The notes beneath the pieces are model-generated. The model saw nothing but the letters and a program-made list of their open reading frames with translations, searched no databases and was not told the DNA's origin. From UBA8337 sp965658615 (GTDB taxonomy: Bacteria; Pseudomonadota; Alphaproteobacteria; RS24), in NCBI GenBank assembly GCA_965658615.1, contig CBFHSX010000001.1:56478-120477 (forward strand): a DNA stretch of 64,000 nucleotides, written 5' to 3'. This document shows, piece after piece, positions 1-8,513 of this stretch. The stretch's first letter is position 1, and every line of letters starts with the position of its first letter. Made by a program: the position numbers and the translations under genes.

Positions 1-102
1 GACCCGCAGGCCGAATATGTCGAGACGCTGAACAAAGCGCGCGGGCTGATGGCGGCTTTGGGACTGAGCGCGACAGATATTGCGGAAAACGAGGTGGCCT
101 GA
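1..102 (+). CDS. pabB: Aminodeoxychorismate synthase component I, C-terminal end (partial)
   Basis: Only the last 33 codons of this gene lie in the window, in frame 1, ending in TGA at 100-102. The translation begins DPQAEYVETLNKARGLMAAL, which is the usual C-terminal end of the chorismate-binding family (PabB/TrpE). The following genes are PabA-like and PabC-like, so PabB is more likely than TrpE. The enzyme makes 4-amino-4-deoxychorismate from chorismate with ammonia supplied by PabA. Its stop overlaps the start of the next gene by one base (TGATG), indicating translational coupling. The catalytic part is outside the window, so the TrpE/PabB decision is by context. Confidence 0.75.
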   Translation, partial: DPQAEYVETLNKARGLMAALGLSATDIAENEVA

Positions 103-680
103 TGATTGTCGTCATTGACCATTTTGACAGTTTTGTCGAAACGCTGGCGCGCTATGTGCGCGAGGCCGGTCACGACACGCTGGTCATGCGCCAGACGGCC
201 AGTGTCAATGATGTGCTGCGCGAGAACCCGCAAGCCATTATCCTGTCACCCGGCCCGGGGCGACCTGAGGATACCGGCGTGACGCTCGACCTGCTGGCGG
301 CGCTGCCGGATAATATGCCGGTGCTGGGCATTTGCCTCGGCCATCAAACACTGGCGCATTATCTGGGCGGCACGGTTGGCCGCGCCAAGGAGCCGCGCCA
401 TGGCAAGGCCTCGGCCTTGACACATAATGGGCATTTTCTGTTTGAAACCATTGCCAGCCCGTTTGAGGCCGGGCGCTATCACGCGCTTATCGTCGACCAA
501 TTGCCGCAAAGCTGCACGACATTGGCCGAAAGCGCGGCGGGTGAAAACATGGCGCTGGCGCATAAAACGCGACCGCTTTACGGCTTGCAATTTCACCCTG
601 AAAGCATATTGACGCCGCAAGGCCGCACCATGATCGAGAATTTTCTCACCCATGCCGTACCAAATGAGGCGGCGGCATGA
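102..680 (+). CDS. pabA: Aminodeoxychorismate synthase glutamine amidotransferase (PabA/TrpG family)
   Basis: A 192-residue class I glutamine amidotransferase, the normal length for PabA/TrpG. The catalytic triad is visible: Cys78 in GICLGHQ, and His165 and Glu167 in QFHPES; the oxyanion motif SPGPGRPED is at 49-57. It hydrolyses glutamine and passes ammonia to the chorismate-binding subunit encoded just upstream. The start overlaps the pabB stop by one base and the end overlaps pabC by four bases (ATGA), so the three form one translationally coupled unit for p-aminobenzoate and folate. In many bacteria this subunit is shared with anthranilate synthase, so a TrpG role cannot be excluded, but no trpE or trpD is next to it. 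Confidence 0.85.
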   Translation: MIVVIDHFDSFVETLARYVREAGHDTLVMRQTASVNDVLRENPQAIILSPGPGRPEDTGVTLDLLAALPDNMPVLGICLGHQTLAHYLGGTVGRAKEPRHGKASALTHNGHFLFETIASPFEAGRYHALIVDQLPQSCTTLAESAAGENMALAHKTRPLYGLQFHPESILTPQGRTMIENFLTHAVPNEAAA

Positions 681-1522
681 TCTGGCTTAACGGCAATATA
701 GGCGACGCGGCGGGCGCCATTTCGGCGCAAGATCGCGGGCTGCTTTTGGGTGAGGCGGTGTTTGAGACCATGCTTGTCGCGGGCGGCGTGCCGCAATTTT
801 GGGACGCGCATCTGGCACGGCTGAGGCGCGCCTGCACCGCCCTTGGCTTGGCCATACCTTATGATGACGCGGCGCTGAAACGCGGCGTCTTATCGCTCTT
901 CGATGCGCATGACATAAACCCCAAGGCGGGCACACGCCATGTGCTGCGCCTTACCGTGACCGGCGGCGATGGCGGGCGCGGTTTGGTGCCTGACAATATC
1001 AGCGCGCCAAACTGGCTGATGCAAATCTCTGACGCCGCCGCGCCGCCCACTTATTTAAGGCTGCATGAAAGCGATGTGCCTGTTCTGGCCGGTAGTGCCA
1101 CGGGCGGGCATAAAACCACCGCCTATCTCGACAATATTCTGGCCCGCCGCGCGGCGCTATATGCCGGCGCCGATGAGGCGCTCATGTTTAACCAACATGG
1201 TCGTCTGGCCGGCGCGGCGGCGGGCACTGTGTTTGTGCAAACAGGCAAACAGCTTATCACCCCGCCTGTGAGCGAGGGTGCCTTGGCGGGCATTATCCGC
1301 GCTGCTTTGTTGCAATTGGGGGAGGCGAGCGGGCTGAATATTGCTGAGGGGCTTATCGGCCGCGACTTACTGGCCAAGGCCGATGCGCTTTATCTGACCA
1401 ATAGTGTGCAGGGCGTGGTGCCGGCCGGATTCGAGGCTATCAGCGAGACCGGTCTCAGCGAGGTACAAAAAAAACAGGGCCACGCATTATGCGAAGCCCT
1501 GCCTCAATTCGATCGGTTTTAA
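677..1522 (+). CDS. pabC: Aminodeoxychorismate lyase-like protein, PLP fold type IV
   Basis: A 281-residue member of the branched-chain aminotransferase/4-amino-4-deoxychorismate lyase family. The N-terminal part (LNGNIGDAAGAISAQDRGLL, then GEAVFET) is typical, and Lys146 in GGHKTTAYLDN is the expected Schiff-base lysine. The context after pabB and pabA, with a four-base ATGA overlap, supports a role as the lyase that releases pyruvate from aminodeoxychorismate to give p-aminobenzoate. Oddly, the segment that normally reads G-x-(V/L)-x-E-x-(T/S)-x-x-N-(L/I)-F reads GRLAGAAAGTVF here (176-187): the glutamate that contacts the PLP ring nitrogen is Gly180, and the usual Asn is Gly185. Activity may therefore differ from the canonical enzyme; a related lyase or aminotransferase role is possible. 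Confidence 0.75.
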   Translation: MIWLNGNIGDAAGAISAQDRGLLLGEAVFETMLVAGGVPQFWDAHLARLRRACTALGLAIPYDDAALKRGVLSLFDAHDINPKAGTRHVLRLTVTGGDGGRGLVPDNISAPNWLMQISDAAAPPTYLRLHESDVPVLAGSATGGHKTTAYLDNILARRAALYAGADEALMFNQHGRLAGAAAGTVFVQTGKQLITPPVSEGALAGIIRAALLQLGEASGLNIAEGLIGRDLLAKADALYLTNSVQGVVPAGFEAISETGLSEVQKKQGHALCEALPQFDRF

Positions 1523-1534
1523 ACCGCTCTTGAC

Positions 1535-1714
1535 CTAATCTTTCGGTTCCAGAACCTGACGACCACGATACATACCGCTTTTCAGATCGATATGGTGACG
1601 ACGATGCAACTCGCCGCTATCGGGGTTTTCGACATAGTTCGGGGCGCTCAGCGCATCGGCTGAACGGCGCATGCCGCGCTTTGACGGGGTCGTTTTTCGC
1701 TTCGGTACAGCCAT
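1535..1714 (-). CDS. rpmF: 50S ribosomal protein L32
   Basis: A 59-residue protein starting MAVPKRKTTPSKRGMRRSAD and ending GMYRGRQVLEPKD, the alphaproteobacterial L32 pattern. The reading frame is open further upstream, but the start at 1714 is chosen because the family begins MAVPKRK and an AGGAG ribosome-binding site lies about seven bases before it. It converges with pabC, with 12 bases between the two stops. L32 is a small basic component of the large ribosomal subunit. Confidence 0.95.
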   Translation of the reverse strand: MAVPKRKTTPSKRGMRRSADALSAPNYVENPDSGELHRRHHIDLKSGMYRGRQVLEPKD

Positions 1715-1805
1715 TGCCTGTCTCCTGAATTCTGTCGCTCTTTCGAGCAAGTGAGGCGCGTTATACGCCACAAAGCCCGGCGCGTCCAGCGCAATTTATC
1801 GCAAA

Positions 1806-2909
1806 TTATCGGGCGGACACGCGCCATAATTTGCCGACCGTACCCTCCGACAGGATATAAATATCGCCATCCGGCGCGGTGCGAATATCGCGCAACCTAT
1901 CGCCAATCTCAGCGAATAAAAATTCCTGCCCTTTGGCGTCACCGTCTTCCATATCGACGCGGATGACATGCCTATCAATCAGCGATGTCACAAGAATATC
2001 GCCCTGCCAAGCCGGAAAGCTTTGGCCGCGATAAACGATCATGCCCGACGGGCCAATCGATGGCGTCCAATTGACCACAGGCTGCGCCGTGCCTTCATAT
2101 TGCGTATAGGGGCTGATGCGCGCGCCCGAATAATCAATGCCATAAGTGGCAATCGGCCAGCCATAATTGACACCGGGGCGGATGATATTCAACTCATCGC
2201 CGCCGCGTGGGCCGTGCTCGGTTTCATAAATCACCCCGGTCGCCGGATCCTGCGCAATCGATTGCTGGTTGCGATGACCGATGGAATAAATCTCCGGCTG
2301 CGCCGTATCATCTGCGACAAACGGATTGTCAGACGGCACTTTGCCATTATCGGTGACGCGCACAATCGAGCCGAAATGATTGGATTTATTTTGCGCCTGC
2401 TCGCGCAAATCAAAACCGTCGCCGACCGTGATCAGCAGCGTCTTATCAGCCAGAAACGTCATGCGCGCACCATAATGCACCAGCCCGCGCTTTTTCGGTG
2501 CCGCCTCAAACACGGTGGAAATATCGGCCAGCGCCGTACCGGTAAAGCGGGCGCGGACAACGCGCAGCGCGCTGGCTTGCGCCGTGCCGACCGAAAGCGA
2601 CAGATAAACCAGTTTATTGTCTTCATAATCCGGGTGCAGGACGATATCCATCAGTCCGCCTTGCCCGCCATATGTGCTTTCCGGCACATTTTCAACCGCC
2701 GCAGCGACCAGCTTACCATTGCGGATGACGCGCAATTTGCCGGTCAGCTCAGTGACCAGCATGTCGCCGCTCGGCAAAAAGGCCAAACCCCAAGGGCTAT
2801 CCAGCCCCTCGACCACCGTCTCGAGCTGGTAGTCAACCGCCTGCACCGGCAGGCTTGCCAGACCCAGAAACACCAAACCACTGATAAATTTCGTAAAGCG
2901 CGTGCGCAT
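1806..2909 (-). CDS. PQQ-dependent sugar dehydrogenase (glucose/sorbosone dehydrogenase family), periplasmic
   Basis: A 367-residue six-bladed beta-propeller protein of the soluble aldose sugar dehydrogenase (YliI-like) family. Family hallmarks are DSPWGLAFLPSGDMLVTE near the N-terminus, HYGARMTF in the middle, and GHRNQQSIA, ETEHGPRGGDE and PGVNYGWP in the PQQ- and calcium-binding part. Residues 1-24 look like a Sec signal peptide ending PVQA, so the enzyme should be periplasmic and oxidise sugars with electrons going to the respiratory chain. The frame is open to 2996; the ATG at 2909 is preferred because GAGGGAG lies six bases before it and the signal peptide starts there. No PQQ biosynthesis genes are in the window, so the cofactor source is unknown. 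Confidence 0.85.
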   Translation of the reverse strand: MRTRFTKFISGLVFLGLASLPVQAVDYQLETVVEGLDSPWGLAFLPSGDMLVTELTGKLRVIRNGKLVAAAVENVPESTYGGQGGLMDIVLHPDYEDNKLVYLSLSVGTAQASALRVVRARFTGTALADISTVFEAAPKKRGLVHYGARMTFLADKTLLITVGDGFDLREQAQNKSNHFGSIVRVTDNGKVPSDNPFVADDTAQPEIYSIGHRNQQSIAQDPATGVIYETEHGPRGGDELNIIRPGVNYGWPIATYGIDYSGARISPYTQYEGTAQPVVNWTPSIGPSGMIVYRGQSFPAWQGDILVTSLIDRHVIRVDMEDGDAKGQEFLFAEIGDRLRDIRTAPDGDIYILSEGTVGKLWRVSAR

Positions 2910-3022
2910 ATTCATCTCCCTCGCTTTTAAAAGCAATATATGACCTTTCGCGATAGTTGCAATAAGCACACAGGCTTGTTTATAAAGAAGGTTCACAGTG
3001 CGTTGCGCATGGGGGAGACATT

Positions 3023-3475
3023 ATGGCGAAATTTTTGCCGACAAAAGCCAGCACGCTCGCTTTTCTGGCCGGACTTCTGGTTATCAATATTATCGGGGTC
3101 ATTGTTTCCACCCAGTTCAATCTCGGCCATTTGCTGGCCATTGGCGTGGAAGTCAGTTTCCCGACCCGGGTTTCGACGACGCTGTTTGATCTGGTCTCCA
3201 TGCAACCGCTTTTCGGGGTGATTTTCGGCCTCGGCTTTTTGATCGCCATGCTGGTCGGACACTTTATCGCCCAATGGGTCAAAATCCTGCCCGATTTGGT
3301 GTTCTCGCTGGCCGGTTTCGCCGCCATCGCCGTGACGCTGATGGCACTGACCGCGGCTTTTCAAATCACTGCCATTGGGGCAGCGCGCCAATGGGACGGG
3401 TTTTTGACCCTGGCCCTGGTCGGTGCGCTATCGGGCTATGTGTTCTCATTAGTGCGGCGGCGTCTGGCATCATAG
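3023..3475 (+). CDS. Small integral membrane protein, unknown function
   Basis: A 150-residue hydrophobic protein with four likely membrane segments at about 10-30, 62-83, 90-112 and 125-144, and a basic end (RRRLAS) that suggests a cytoplasmic C-terminus. A GGGGGAG ribosome-binding site precedes the ATG by six bases. I do not recognise a named family. It is transcribed alone, divergently from the sugar dehydrogenase and convergently with malate synthase G, and is closed by a clear terminator. Confidence 0.7.
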   Translation: MAKFLPTKASTLAFLAGLLVINIIGVIVSTQFNLGHLLAIGVEVSFPTRVSTTLFDLVSMQPLFGVIFGLGFLIAMLVGHFIAQWVKILPDLVFSLAGFAAIAVTLMALTAAFQITAIGAARQWDGFLTLALVGALSGYVFSLVRRRLAS

Positions 3476-3476
3476 C

Positions 3477-3517
3477 AAAAACCCCGCCAGTTTCCTGACG
3501 GGGTTTGCTTTTTCCAA
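3477..3517. terminator. Bidirectional rho-independent terminator
   Basis: The arms AAACCCCGCCAG and CTGACGGGGTTT pair with one mismatch around a short TTTC loop, with A-rich sequence on the left and T-rich sequence on the right. It lies directly between the convergent stops of the membrane protein gene and glcB and can serve both. Confidence 0.85.
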
Positions 3518-3527
3518 CATAAGAGGC

Positions 3528-5699
3528 TCAGTGAGCCGCCTTATATTCCAAACGACGTTGGTGCAAAAGCGGCTCCGTATAACCGCTCGGTTGCGCCCGG
3601 CCTTTGAAAATCAGATCGCAAGCAGCCGCGAAAGCAATCGAGCCGTCAAAATTACCGGCCATGTTTTCATAAGCCGCATCACCGGCATTTTGGGCATCGA
3701 CCACAGCCGCCATGCGCTGCATGGTCTCCATAACTTGCGCCTCGGTGCAAATGCCATGATGCAGCCAATTGGCGATATGCTGGCTGGAAATACGCAGCGT
3801 GGCGCGGTCTTCCATCAGCCCGACATTATGAATATCGGGCACTTTCGAACAGCCGACGCCCTGGTCAATCCAGCGCACCACATAGCCCAAAATGCCTTGC
3901 GCATTATTGTCGAGCTCTTCTTGCACATCCTCCGGCGACCATTGCGGGTGGCTTTCAACCGGCATGGTGAGAATTTTATCGAGCGCGGCGCGGGGGCGGC
4001 TTTTCAACTCATTTTGCACCGCCTCAACATCGACCTGATGGTAATGAATGGCGTGCAGGGTCGCAGCTGTCGGTGACGGCGCCCAAGCGCAATCGGCGCC
4101 GGCTTTTGGCTGGCCGATCTTTTGGTCCAGCATGGCGGCCATCAAATCCGGCATGGCCCACATGCCCTTGCCGATTTGCGCCCGGCCCTGCAGCCCGCAG
4201 GCCAGACCGATATCGACATTCCAATCCTCATAAGTGGTCAGCCAATCCGTGGCTTTCATATCGGCTTTGCGGATCATCGGCCCCATTTCCATCGAGGTAT
4301 GAATCTCGTCGCCGGTGCGGTCAAGGAAACCGGTATTGATGAAAATCACCCGCGATTTGGCGGCGCGAATACATTCTTTCAGATTGACCGTGGTGCGGCG
4401 TTCCTCATCCATAATGCCCATTTTCAGCGTCTTGGCGGGCAGACCCAAAGCCTCTTCCACCGCACCGAACAGCGTATCGGCAAAGGCCACTTCTTCAGGC
4501 CCGTGCATTTTCGGCTTCACAATATAGACCGAGCCTTTGGCCGAGTTTTTCTGCGTCGCATCCGCCTTATTGAGGTCGTGCTTGGCCAAAAGACCGGTCA
4601 TGACCGCATCCATAATGCCTTCGGGTATTTCATCGCCGCGATCATCAAGCACGGCGGGATTGGTCATTAAATGGCCGACATTGCGAATAAGAATAAGCGA
4701 CAGGCCGGGCAGGGTCAGCGCGCCGCCCTCAGGCGTCGTATAATCGCGATTGGCGGCCAGGGCGCGGGTTATGGTCTTGCCGCCCTTTTCCATCTCAACT
4801 TTCAGGTCGCGGCGCAGCAGACCCAAAAGATTGCGATAGGTCTCGACCTTGTCTTCCGCATCCACCGCGGCGACCGAGTCCTCGCAATCCATAATCGTCG
4901 TCACCGCGCTTTCAAGAAATACATCGGCGACATGGGCGATATCATCCTTGCCGATATTGTGGCTCGCATCGATCCAGATCTCGGCGTGCAGATCATTATT
5001 TTTCAGCACAATGGCTTCCGGCGCCGTGGCGTCGCCGCGATAGCCGACAAATTTATCCGGGTCGACCAGACCGACCGCGCCGCCGCCATGATCGGCCAGC
5101 AATGCGCCATTGACGATTTCATATTTCGTGACATCGCCATGTGCCACACCGTCCAGCGGTGCCATCTCATCAAGCAGCGCTTTGGCGCGGCGGATGACCT
5201 CGGCACCGCGCACCGGATTATAGGCACCGGCCGGCGATAAATCGCCCGATTCGTCGATTGCATCCGTGCCGTAAAACGCGTCATACAGGCTGCCCCAGCG
5301 CGCATTGGCGGCGTTGATGGCAAAGCGCGCATTCTTCACCGGCACCACGAGTTGCGGGCCGGCAATCTTGGCAATCTCATCATCGACATTTTGCGTATCG
5401 ATTTGAAAATCCGGGCCCTCAGGTACCAAATAGCCGATCTCTTCCAAAAAGGCGCGATAGGCATCCGCATCATGCGGTTGGCCTTGGCGGGCTTTATGCC
5501 AATCATCAATCGCCGCTTGCAAGCTTTCGCGCTTGGCCAGCAGCGCCTTGTTTGTATCCCGATGCGCGTTCAGCACTTGGGCACATGCCGCCCAAAACGC
5601 TTCGGCCGACATATCCGTGTCACGGACCGCTTCATTGGCGACAAAATCAGCCAATTCTTTGTCAATTTGCAAACCCGATATGGTGATGCGTTCACTCAT
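3528..5699 (-). CDS. glcB: Malate synthase G
   Basis: A 723-residue protein of the usual length for the monomeric G isoform, which condenses glyoxylate and acetyl-CoA to malate in the glyoxylate/glycolate pathways. Recognisable blocks are the N-terminal ELADFVANEAV, the central MDCEDSVAAVDAEDK (metal and glyoxylate site), RNVGHLMTNPAV, and the C-terminal GVGCSKVPDIHNVGLMEDR followed by SSQHIANWLHHG. The ATG at 5699 is preceded by AGGAGG at good spacing. No isocitrate lyase is in the window. It is divergent from a methyltransferase gene, with about 115 bases between them containing palindromes that could be operators. Confidence 0.96.
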   Translation of the reverse strand: MSERITISGLQIDKELADFVANEAVRDTDMSAEAFWAACAQVLNAHRDTNKALLAKRESLQAAIDDWHKARQGQPHDADAYRAFLEEIGYLVPEGPDFQIDTQNVDDEIAKIAGPQLVVPVKNARFAINAANARWGSLYDAFYGTDAIDESGDLSPAGAYNPVRGAEVIRRAKALLDEMAPLDGVAHGDVTKYEIVNGALLADHGGGAVGLVDPDKFVGYRGDATAPEAIVLKNNDLHAEIWIDASHNIGKDDIAHVADVFLESAVTTIMDCEDSVAAVDAEDKVETYRNLLGLLRRDLKVEMEKGGKTITRALAANRDYTTPEGGALTLPGLSLILIRNVGHLMTNPAVLDDRGDEIPEGIMDAVMTGLLAKHDLNKADATQKNSAKGSVYIVKPKMHGPEEVAFADTLFGAVEEALGLPAKTLKMGIMDEERRTTVNLKECIRAAKSRVIFINTGFLDRTGDEIHTSMEMGPMIRKADMKATDWLTTYEDWNVDIGLACGLQGRAQIGKGMWAMPDLMAAMLDQKIGQPKAGADCAWAPSPTAATLHAIHYHQVDVEAVQNELKSRPRAALDKILTMPVESHPQWSPEDVQEELDNNAQGILGYVVRWIDQGVGCSKVPDIHNVGLMEDRATLRISSQHIANWLHHGICTEAQVMETMQRMAAVVDAQNAGDAAYENMAGNFDGSIAFAAACDLIFKGRAQPSGYTEPLLHQRRLEYKAAH

Positions 5700-5731
5700 T
5701 GTATCCTCCTGTTAAACGGTCACTGAGAATC

Positions 5732-5763
5732 TTCTAGAAAACTTACCCGCAAACTAGTAGTTT
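5732..5763. promoter_or_regulatory. Two short palindromes in the glcB/methyltransferase divergent region
   Basis: TTCTAGAA at 5732-5739 and AAACTAGTAGTTT at 5751-5763 are perfect palindromes (the second around a central G) in the only intergenic space between the divergent glcB and methyltransferase genes. They are candidates for repressor or activator sites acting on glyoxylate metabolism. This is inferred from symmetry and position only. Confidence 0.3.
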
Positions 5764-5815
5764 CTGCACCGAGCCACAATGCCTAAGGGCGTTGGGCCAT
5801 GAATTAGGAGGTGTC

Positions 5816-6640
5816 ATGTCCGGGTCAAAGACAAATAGTCGCGCTTTGAAGTTTTATTCCGATGTTTTGGGTCTCGAGCACCTGCATTACGGCATTTGGG
5901 AAGCCGATGAAGAATTGACTCTGGCCAATTTGAAAATCGCCCAAGAGCGATATCAGCAAGCCATTATCGATCTGTTGCCGCCGACCAGTGTCGCGCAGCC
6001 CGTGCGGGTCTTGGATGTCGGCTGCGGCACGGGCGAATTATCGATGCGGCTGAAGGCCAAAGGCTATGAGGTCGAAGGCCTATCGCCGGATGTGAACCAT
6101 ATTGACAGCTATGCGGAAAAAACCGGCCAGCCTTTCCATCATTGCGTGTTTGAGGATTTCAAGCCGACCAAGACCTATGACGTCGTCATTATGTCGGAGA
6201 GCTGCCAATATATCGCGCTGGACGCGCTGTTTCCGGTGCTCGACCAATGCCTGACCGAGGACGGGCAATGGATCGTGGTCGATTATTTCGTGCTCGACGG
6301 CGTCTCCGGCACAATGGCCAAAAGCGGCCACACTTACACGCACTTCCAGCGCGCCGTGACCTTTTCCAAACTGACCATGGATTATGACCGCGATATTACC
6401 GAGGCAACATTGAAAACGCTGGATTTTGCCGCCAGTCTGGTCAATCGCGGCCAAACCGCATTGGTTCTATTGAAACAACGCATTGACCAGCGCAGTTTTC
6501 TTTTGTCGAAACTGGTCGGGCTTATTCTATGGCTGGCACGCAAAGAAATTGCCAAGCTGGAAGAAAACCGCATTCTGATTGATAGTACGCAATTCCGCGC
6601 TGCCAAAACCTATCGGCTGATGCGTTTCAAACGCTCTTAA
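5816..6640 (+). CDS. Class I SAM-dependent methyltransferase
   Basis: A 274-residue protein with a standard SAM-binding motif I (VLDVGCGTGELSMRLKAKG) at about 65-83, an acidic motif near VEGLSPD and a DVVIMSESCQYI post-motif typical of the Methyltransf_11 group. The frame opens eight codons earlier at a TTG, but the ATG at 5816 has a perfect AGGAGG four to five bases before it. The N-terminus (ALKFYSDVLGLEHLHYGIWE) resembles small-molecule or lipid methyltransferases with a YDxxxxxxHxGxW-like entry region. The substrate cannot be told from the sequence. Its stop overlaps the convergent next gene in a shared TTAA. Confidence 0.8.
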   Translation: MSGSKTNSRALKFYSDVLGLEHLHYGIWEADEELTLANLKIAQERYQQAIIDLLPPTSVAQPVRVLDVGCGTGELSMRLKAKGYEVEGLSPDVNHIDSYAEKTGQPFHHCVFEDFKPTKTYDVVIMSESCQYIALDALFPVLDQCLTEDGQWIVVDYFVLDGVSGTMAKSGHTYTHFQRAVTFSKLTMDYDRDITEATLKTLDFAASLVNRGQTALVLLKQRIDQRSFLLSKLVGLILWLARKEIAKLEENRILIDSTQFRAAKTYRLMRFKRS

Positions 6641-6936
6641 TCAAGCGCCGCCAGCTTTTTATCATATTCGCTATCGAGGCGGCGGATTTGCCAAAGGGCA
6701 AGGCCGACCCAAATGCCATAAGCCCCGCCAACCCCGAGCATGAGCCAAATATTGGTCGCCATGCTCATGGTCGAGGTGAGGTAAGACTGGATGGCGAGAA
6801 ACACGATCATCGACCATGTGGCGGCGAAAATGCGCTGCTTAATAAGCCCACGCTTGACCACATGACTGAGCCGCGTCACCACATCAAGTGTCTGGGTGAC
6901 TTTGCATTCTTCATCTTCGGTTTCCGGCGCTTCCAT
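6637..6936 (-). CDS. Small membrane protein, unknown function
   Basis: A 99-residue protein with an acidic N-terminus (MEAPETEDEE), a basic stretch, and two likely membrane segments at about 37-57 and 62-84, followed by a charged cytoplasmic tail (RRLDSEYDKKLAALD). No family recognised. It lies just downstream of the glutamate-synthase-like gene on the same strand (49 bases apart) and could be co-transcribed with it. Confidence 0.6.
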   Translation of the reverse strand: MEAPETEDEECKVTQTLDVVTRLSHVVKRGLIKQRIFAATWSMIVFLAIQSYLTSTMSMATNIWLMLGVGGAYGIWVGLALWQIRRLDSEYDKKLAALD

Positions 6937-6985
6937 AGCGCCCTCCTTTATTCTTATTGGGCCTGCGCGTTCGGTTCAGACGGGC

Positions 6986-8437
6986 TTACGCCTCCTCGCG
7001 CATGCTATCGCCGACGCGGTAGCGATAAACCCGCCCCTTATCCATGGAGCGCGCGCAAGGCGCACCGGTGGCATGGGCAATATAACCGACCTGTTTTTTC
7101 GTATTGGTCAAATAATTGGCGACACGCACCGATTTCACCGTCGGGTCGAGCCCACGCATCAGCTTTTTGTCATGCGTGGTGATGCCGGTCGGGCAGCTAT
7201 TTTTATCGCATTGCAGCGCCTGAATGCAGCCCAGCGCAAACATCGGGCCCCGCGCCGAGTTTACTGCCACCGCCCCCTCGGCCAGCGCCCAGGCAATCAG
7301 CGCCGGTGTCACGAGCTTGCCCGAAGCGCAAACCAGAACCTCATCACGCAGGCCGTATTGATCGAGCTTTTTCATCAAAGCCGGCAGGCTTTCATCCAAT
7401 GTCATGCCGACATGATCCATCAGCGCTGCCGGGGCCGCGCCGGTGCCGCCATCAGCACCGTCCAGTGTGATAAAGCTCGGCTTTTCATCGGCGGCGATAA
7501 AGGCTTCAAACATATCGTCGAGATCGGCGGCGCGGCCGAGCACGAATTTAATCCCAACCGGTTTGCCGGTGGCTTGCTTGATCCAGCCGATCAGTGCGGC
7601 CAGCTCTTGTGCATTGGCGACATCGTGGCGGCGATTGGGTGAGACGCTGTCTTGGCCCGCCTCAATGCCGCGCGTCTCGGCGATAATATCGGTGACTTTC
7701 ATCCCCGGCAGGATGCCGCCTTTGCCGGGCTTGGCGCCTTGCGACAGTTTAATCTCAAACATGACGATTTGCGGTTTCTGCGCCAGTTCGGCCAGCTTGG
7801 CATAATCCAGATTGCCATCCGCATCGCGCACACCATAATTGGCCGTGCCGATTTGAAACACCGTATCGGCCCCACCGGCCTCGTGAAAAGGCGAATAGCC
7901 ACCCTCACCCGTATTGTGCCAGACCCCGGCCATTTTCGCGCCTTGCGACAAAGCCAGCACCGCATTGGAAGACAGCGCACCATAAGACATGCCGGAAATA
8001 TTCAAATAGCTGTCGGTCGTGTAGGGATGCGCCGTATCGGGGCCGAAAGTGACCCGCTTGACGTGCAGCACGTCTTCTTCCAGCACCGGGTAAAAACTAT
8101 TGGCAAAGCGCACCGCGCCATTGGCCTGCAATTTATAATCCGAACCAAAGGCGACCACCCCGCCTTTATCATCAGCCATATTATTGACGAAATCGCGCTG
8201 GAAGCGATTAAACGGCAATTCCTCGCGATCGGCGGCGAAAAAATAAGTGCGAAAAAACACACCCATTTCCTGCAGGATATAGCGCATATGCCCAAGCACC
8301 GGAAAATTGCGATGAATGGCGTTTTTGCTTTGCAAGCGGTCACGAATATAGACCGACAGCAAAAAAGCCATGAACAGACCAATGACAAAAATAAACAATG
8401 CCGCCAAATAAGTCAGCGTCTCGGCGATGAAAGCCAT
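6986..8437 (-). CDS. Membrane-anchored FMN-binding glutamate synthase family protein
   Basis: A 483-residue protein that corresponds to the FMN-binding synthase domain of GltB without the glutamine amidotransferase or C-terminal beta-helix domains. Residues about 5-32 form one strongly hydrophobic segment, so the catalytic domain is probably held at the membrane. Typical features are SYGALSSNAVLALSQGA, the HNTGEGGYS motif, SPNRRHD, GADGGTGAAP and CIQALQCDKNSCPTGITTHD near the C-terminus, where cysteines in true glutamate synthases bind an iron-sulfur cluster. Without a glutaminase domain it cannot be assumed to make glutamate. No gltD-like reductase is adjacent. The physiological reaction of such stand-alone proteins is uncertain. 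Confidence 0.85.
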   Translation of the reverse strand: MAFIAETLTYLAALFIFVIGLFMAFLLSVYIRDRLQSKNAIHRNFPVLGHMRYILQEMGVFFRTYFFAADREELPFNRFQRDFVNNMADDKGGVVAFGSDYKLQANGAVRFANSFYPVLEEDVLHVKRVTFGPDTAHPYTTDSYLNISGMSYGALSSNAVLALSQGAKMAGVWHNTGEGGYSPFHEAGGADTVFQIGTANYGVRDADGNLDYAKLAELAQKPQIVMFEIKLSQGAKPGKGGILPGMKVTDIIAETRGIEAGQDSVSPNRRHDVANAQELAALIGWIKQATGKPVGIKFVLGRAADLDDMFEAFIAADEKPSFITLDGADGGTGAAPAALMDHVGMTLDESLPALMKKLDQYGLRDEVLVCASGKLVTPALIAWALAEGAVAVNSARGPMFALGCIQALQCDKNSCPTGITTHDKKLMRGLDPTVKSVRVANYLTNTKKQVGYIAHATGAPCARSMDKGRVYRYRVGDSMREEA

Positions 8438-8513
8438 GGGCAGAACCTCCTTTTTATTGTTACCTCTTTATAGGCCGAAATCGAAAGGCCTGCCAAGCGA
8501 TGAAGCTTGCAGC

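Noticed and set aside
1968..2930. Long forward frame (320 residues) opposite the sugar dehydrogenase
   Set aside because: It is antisense to a well-supported gene, is Arg/Ile-rich with no domain, and has no ribosome-binding site.
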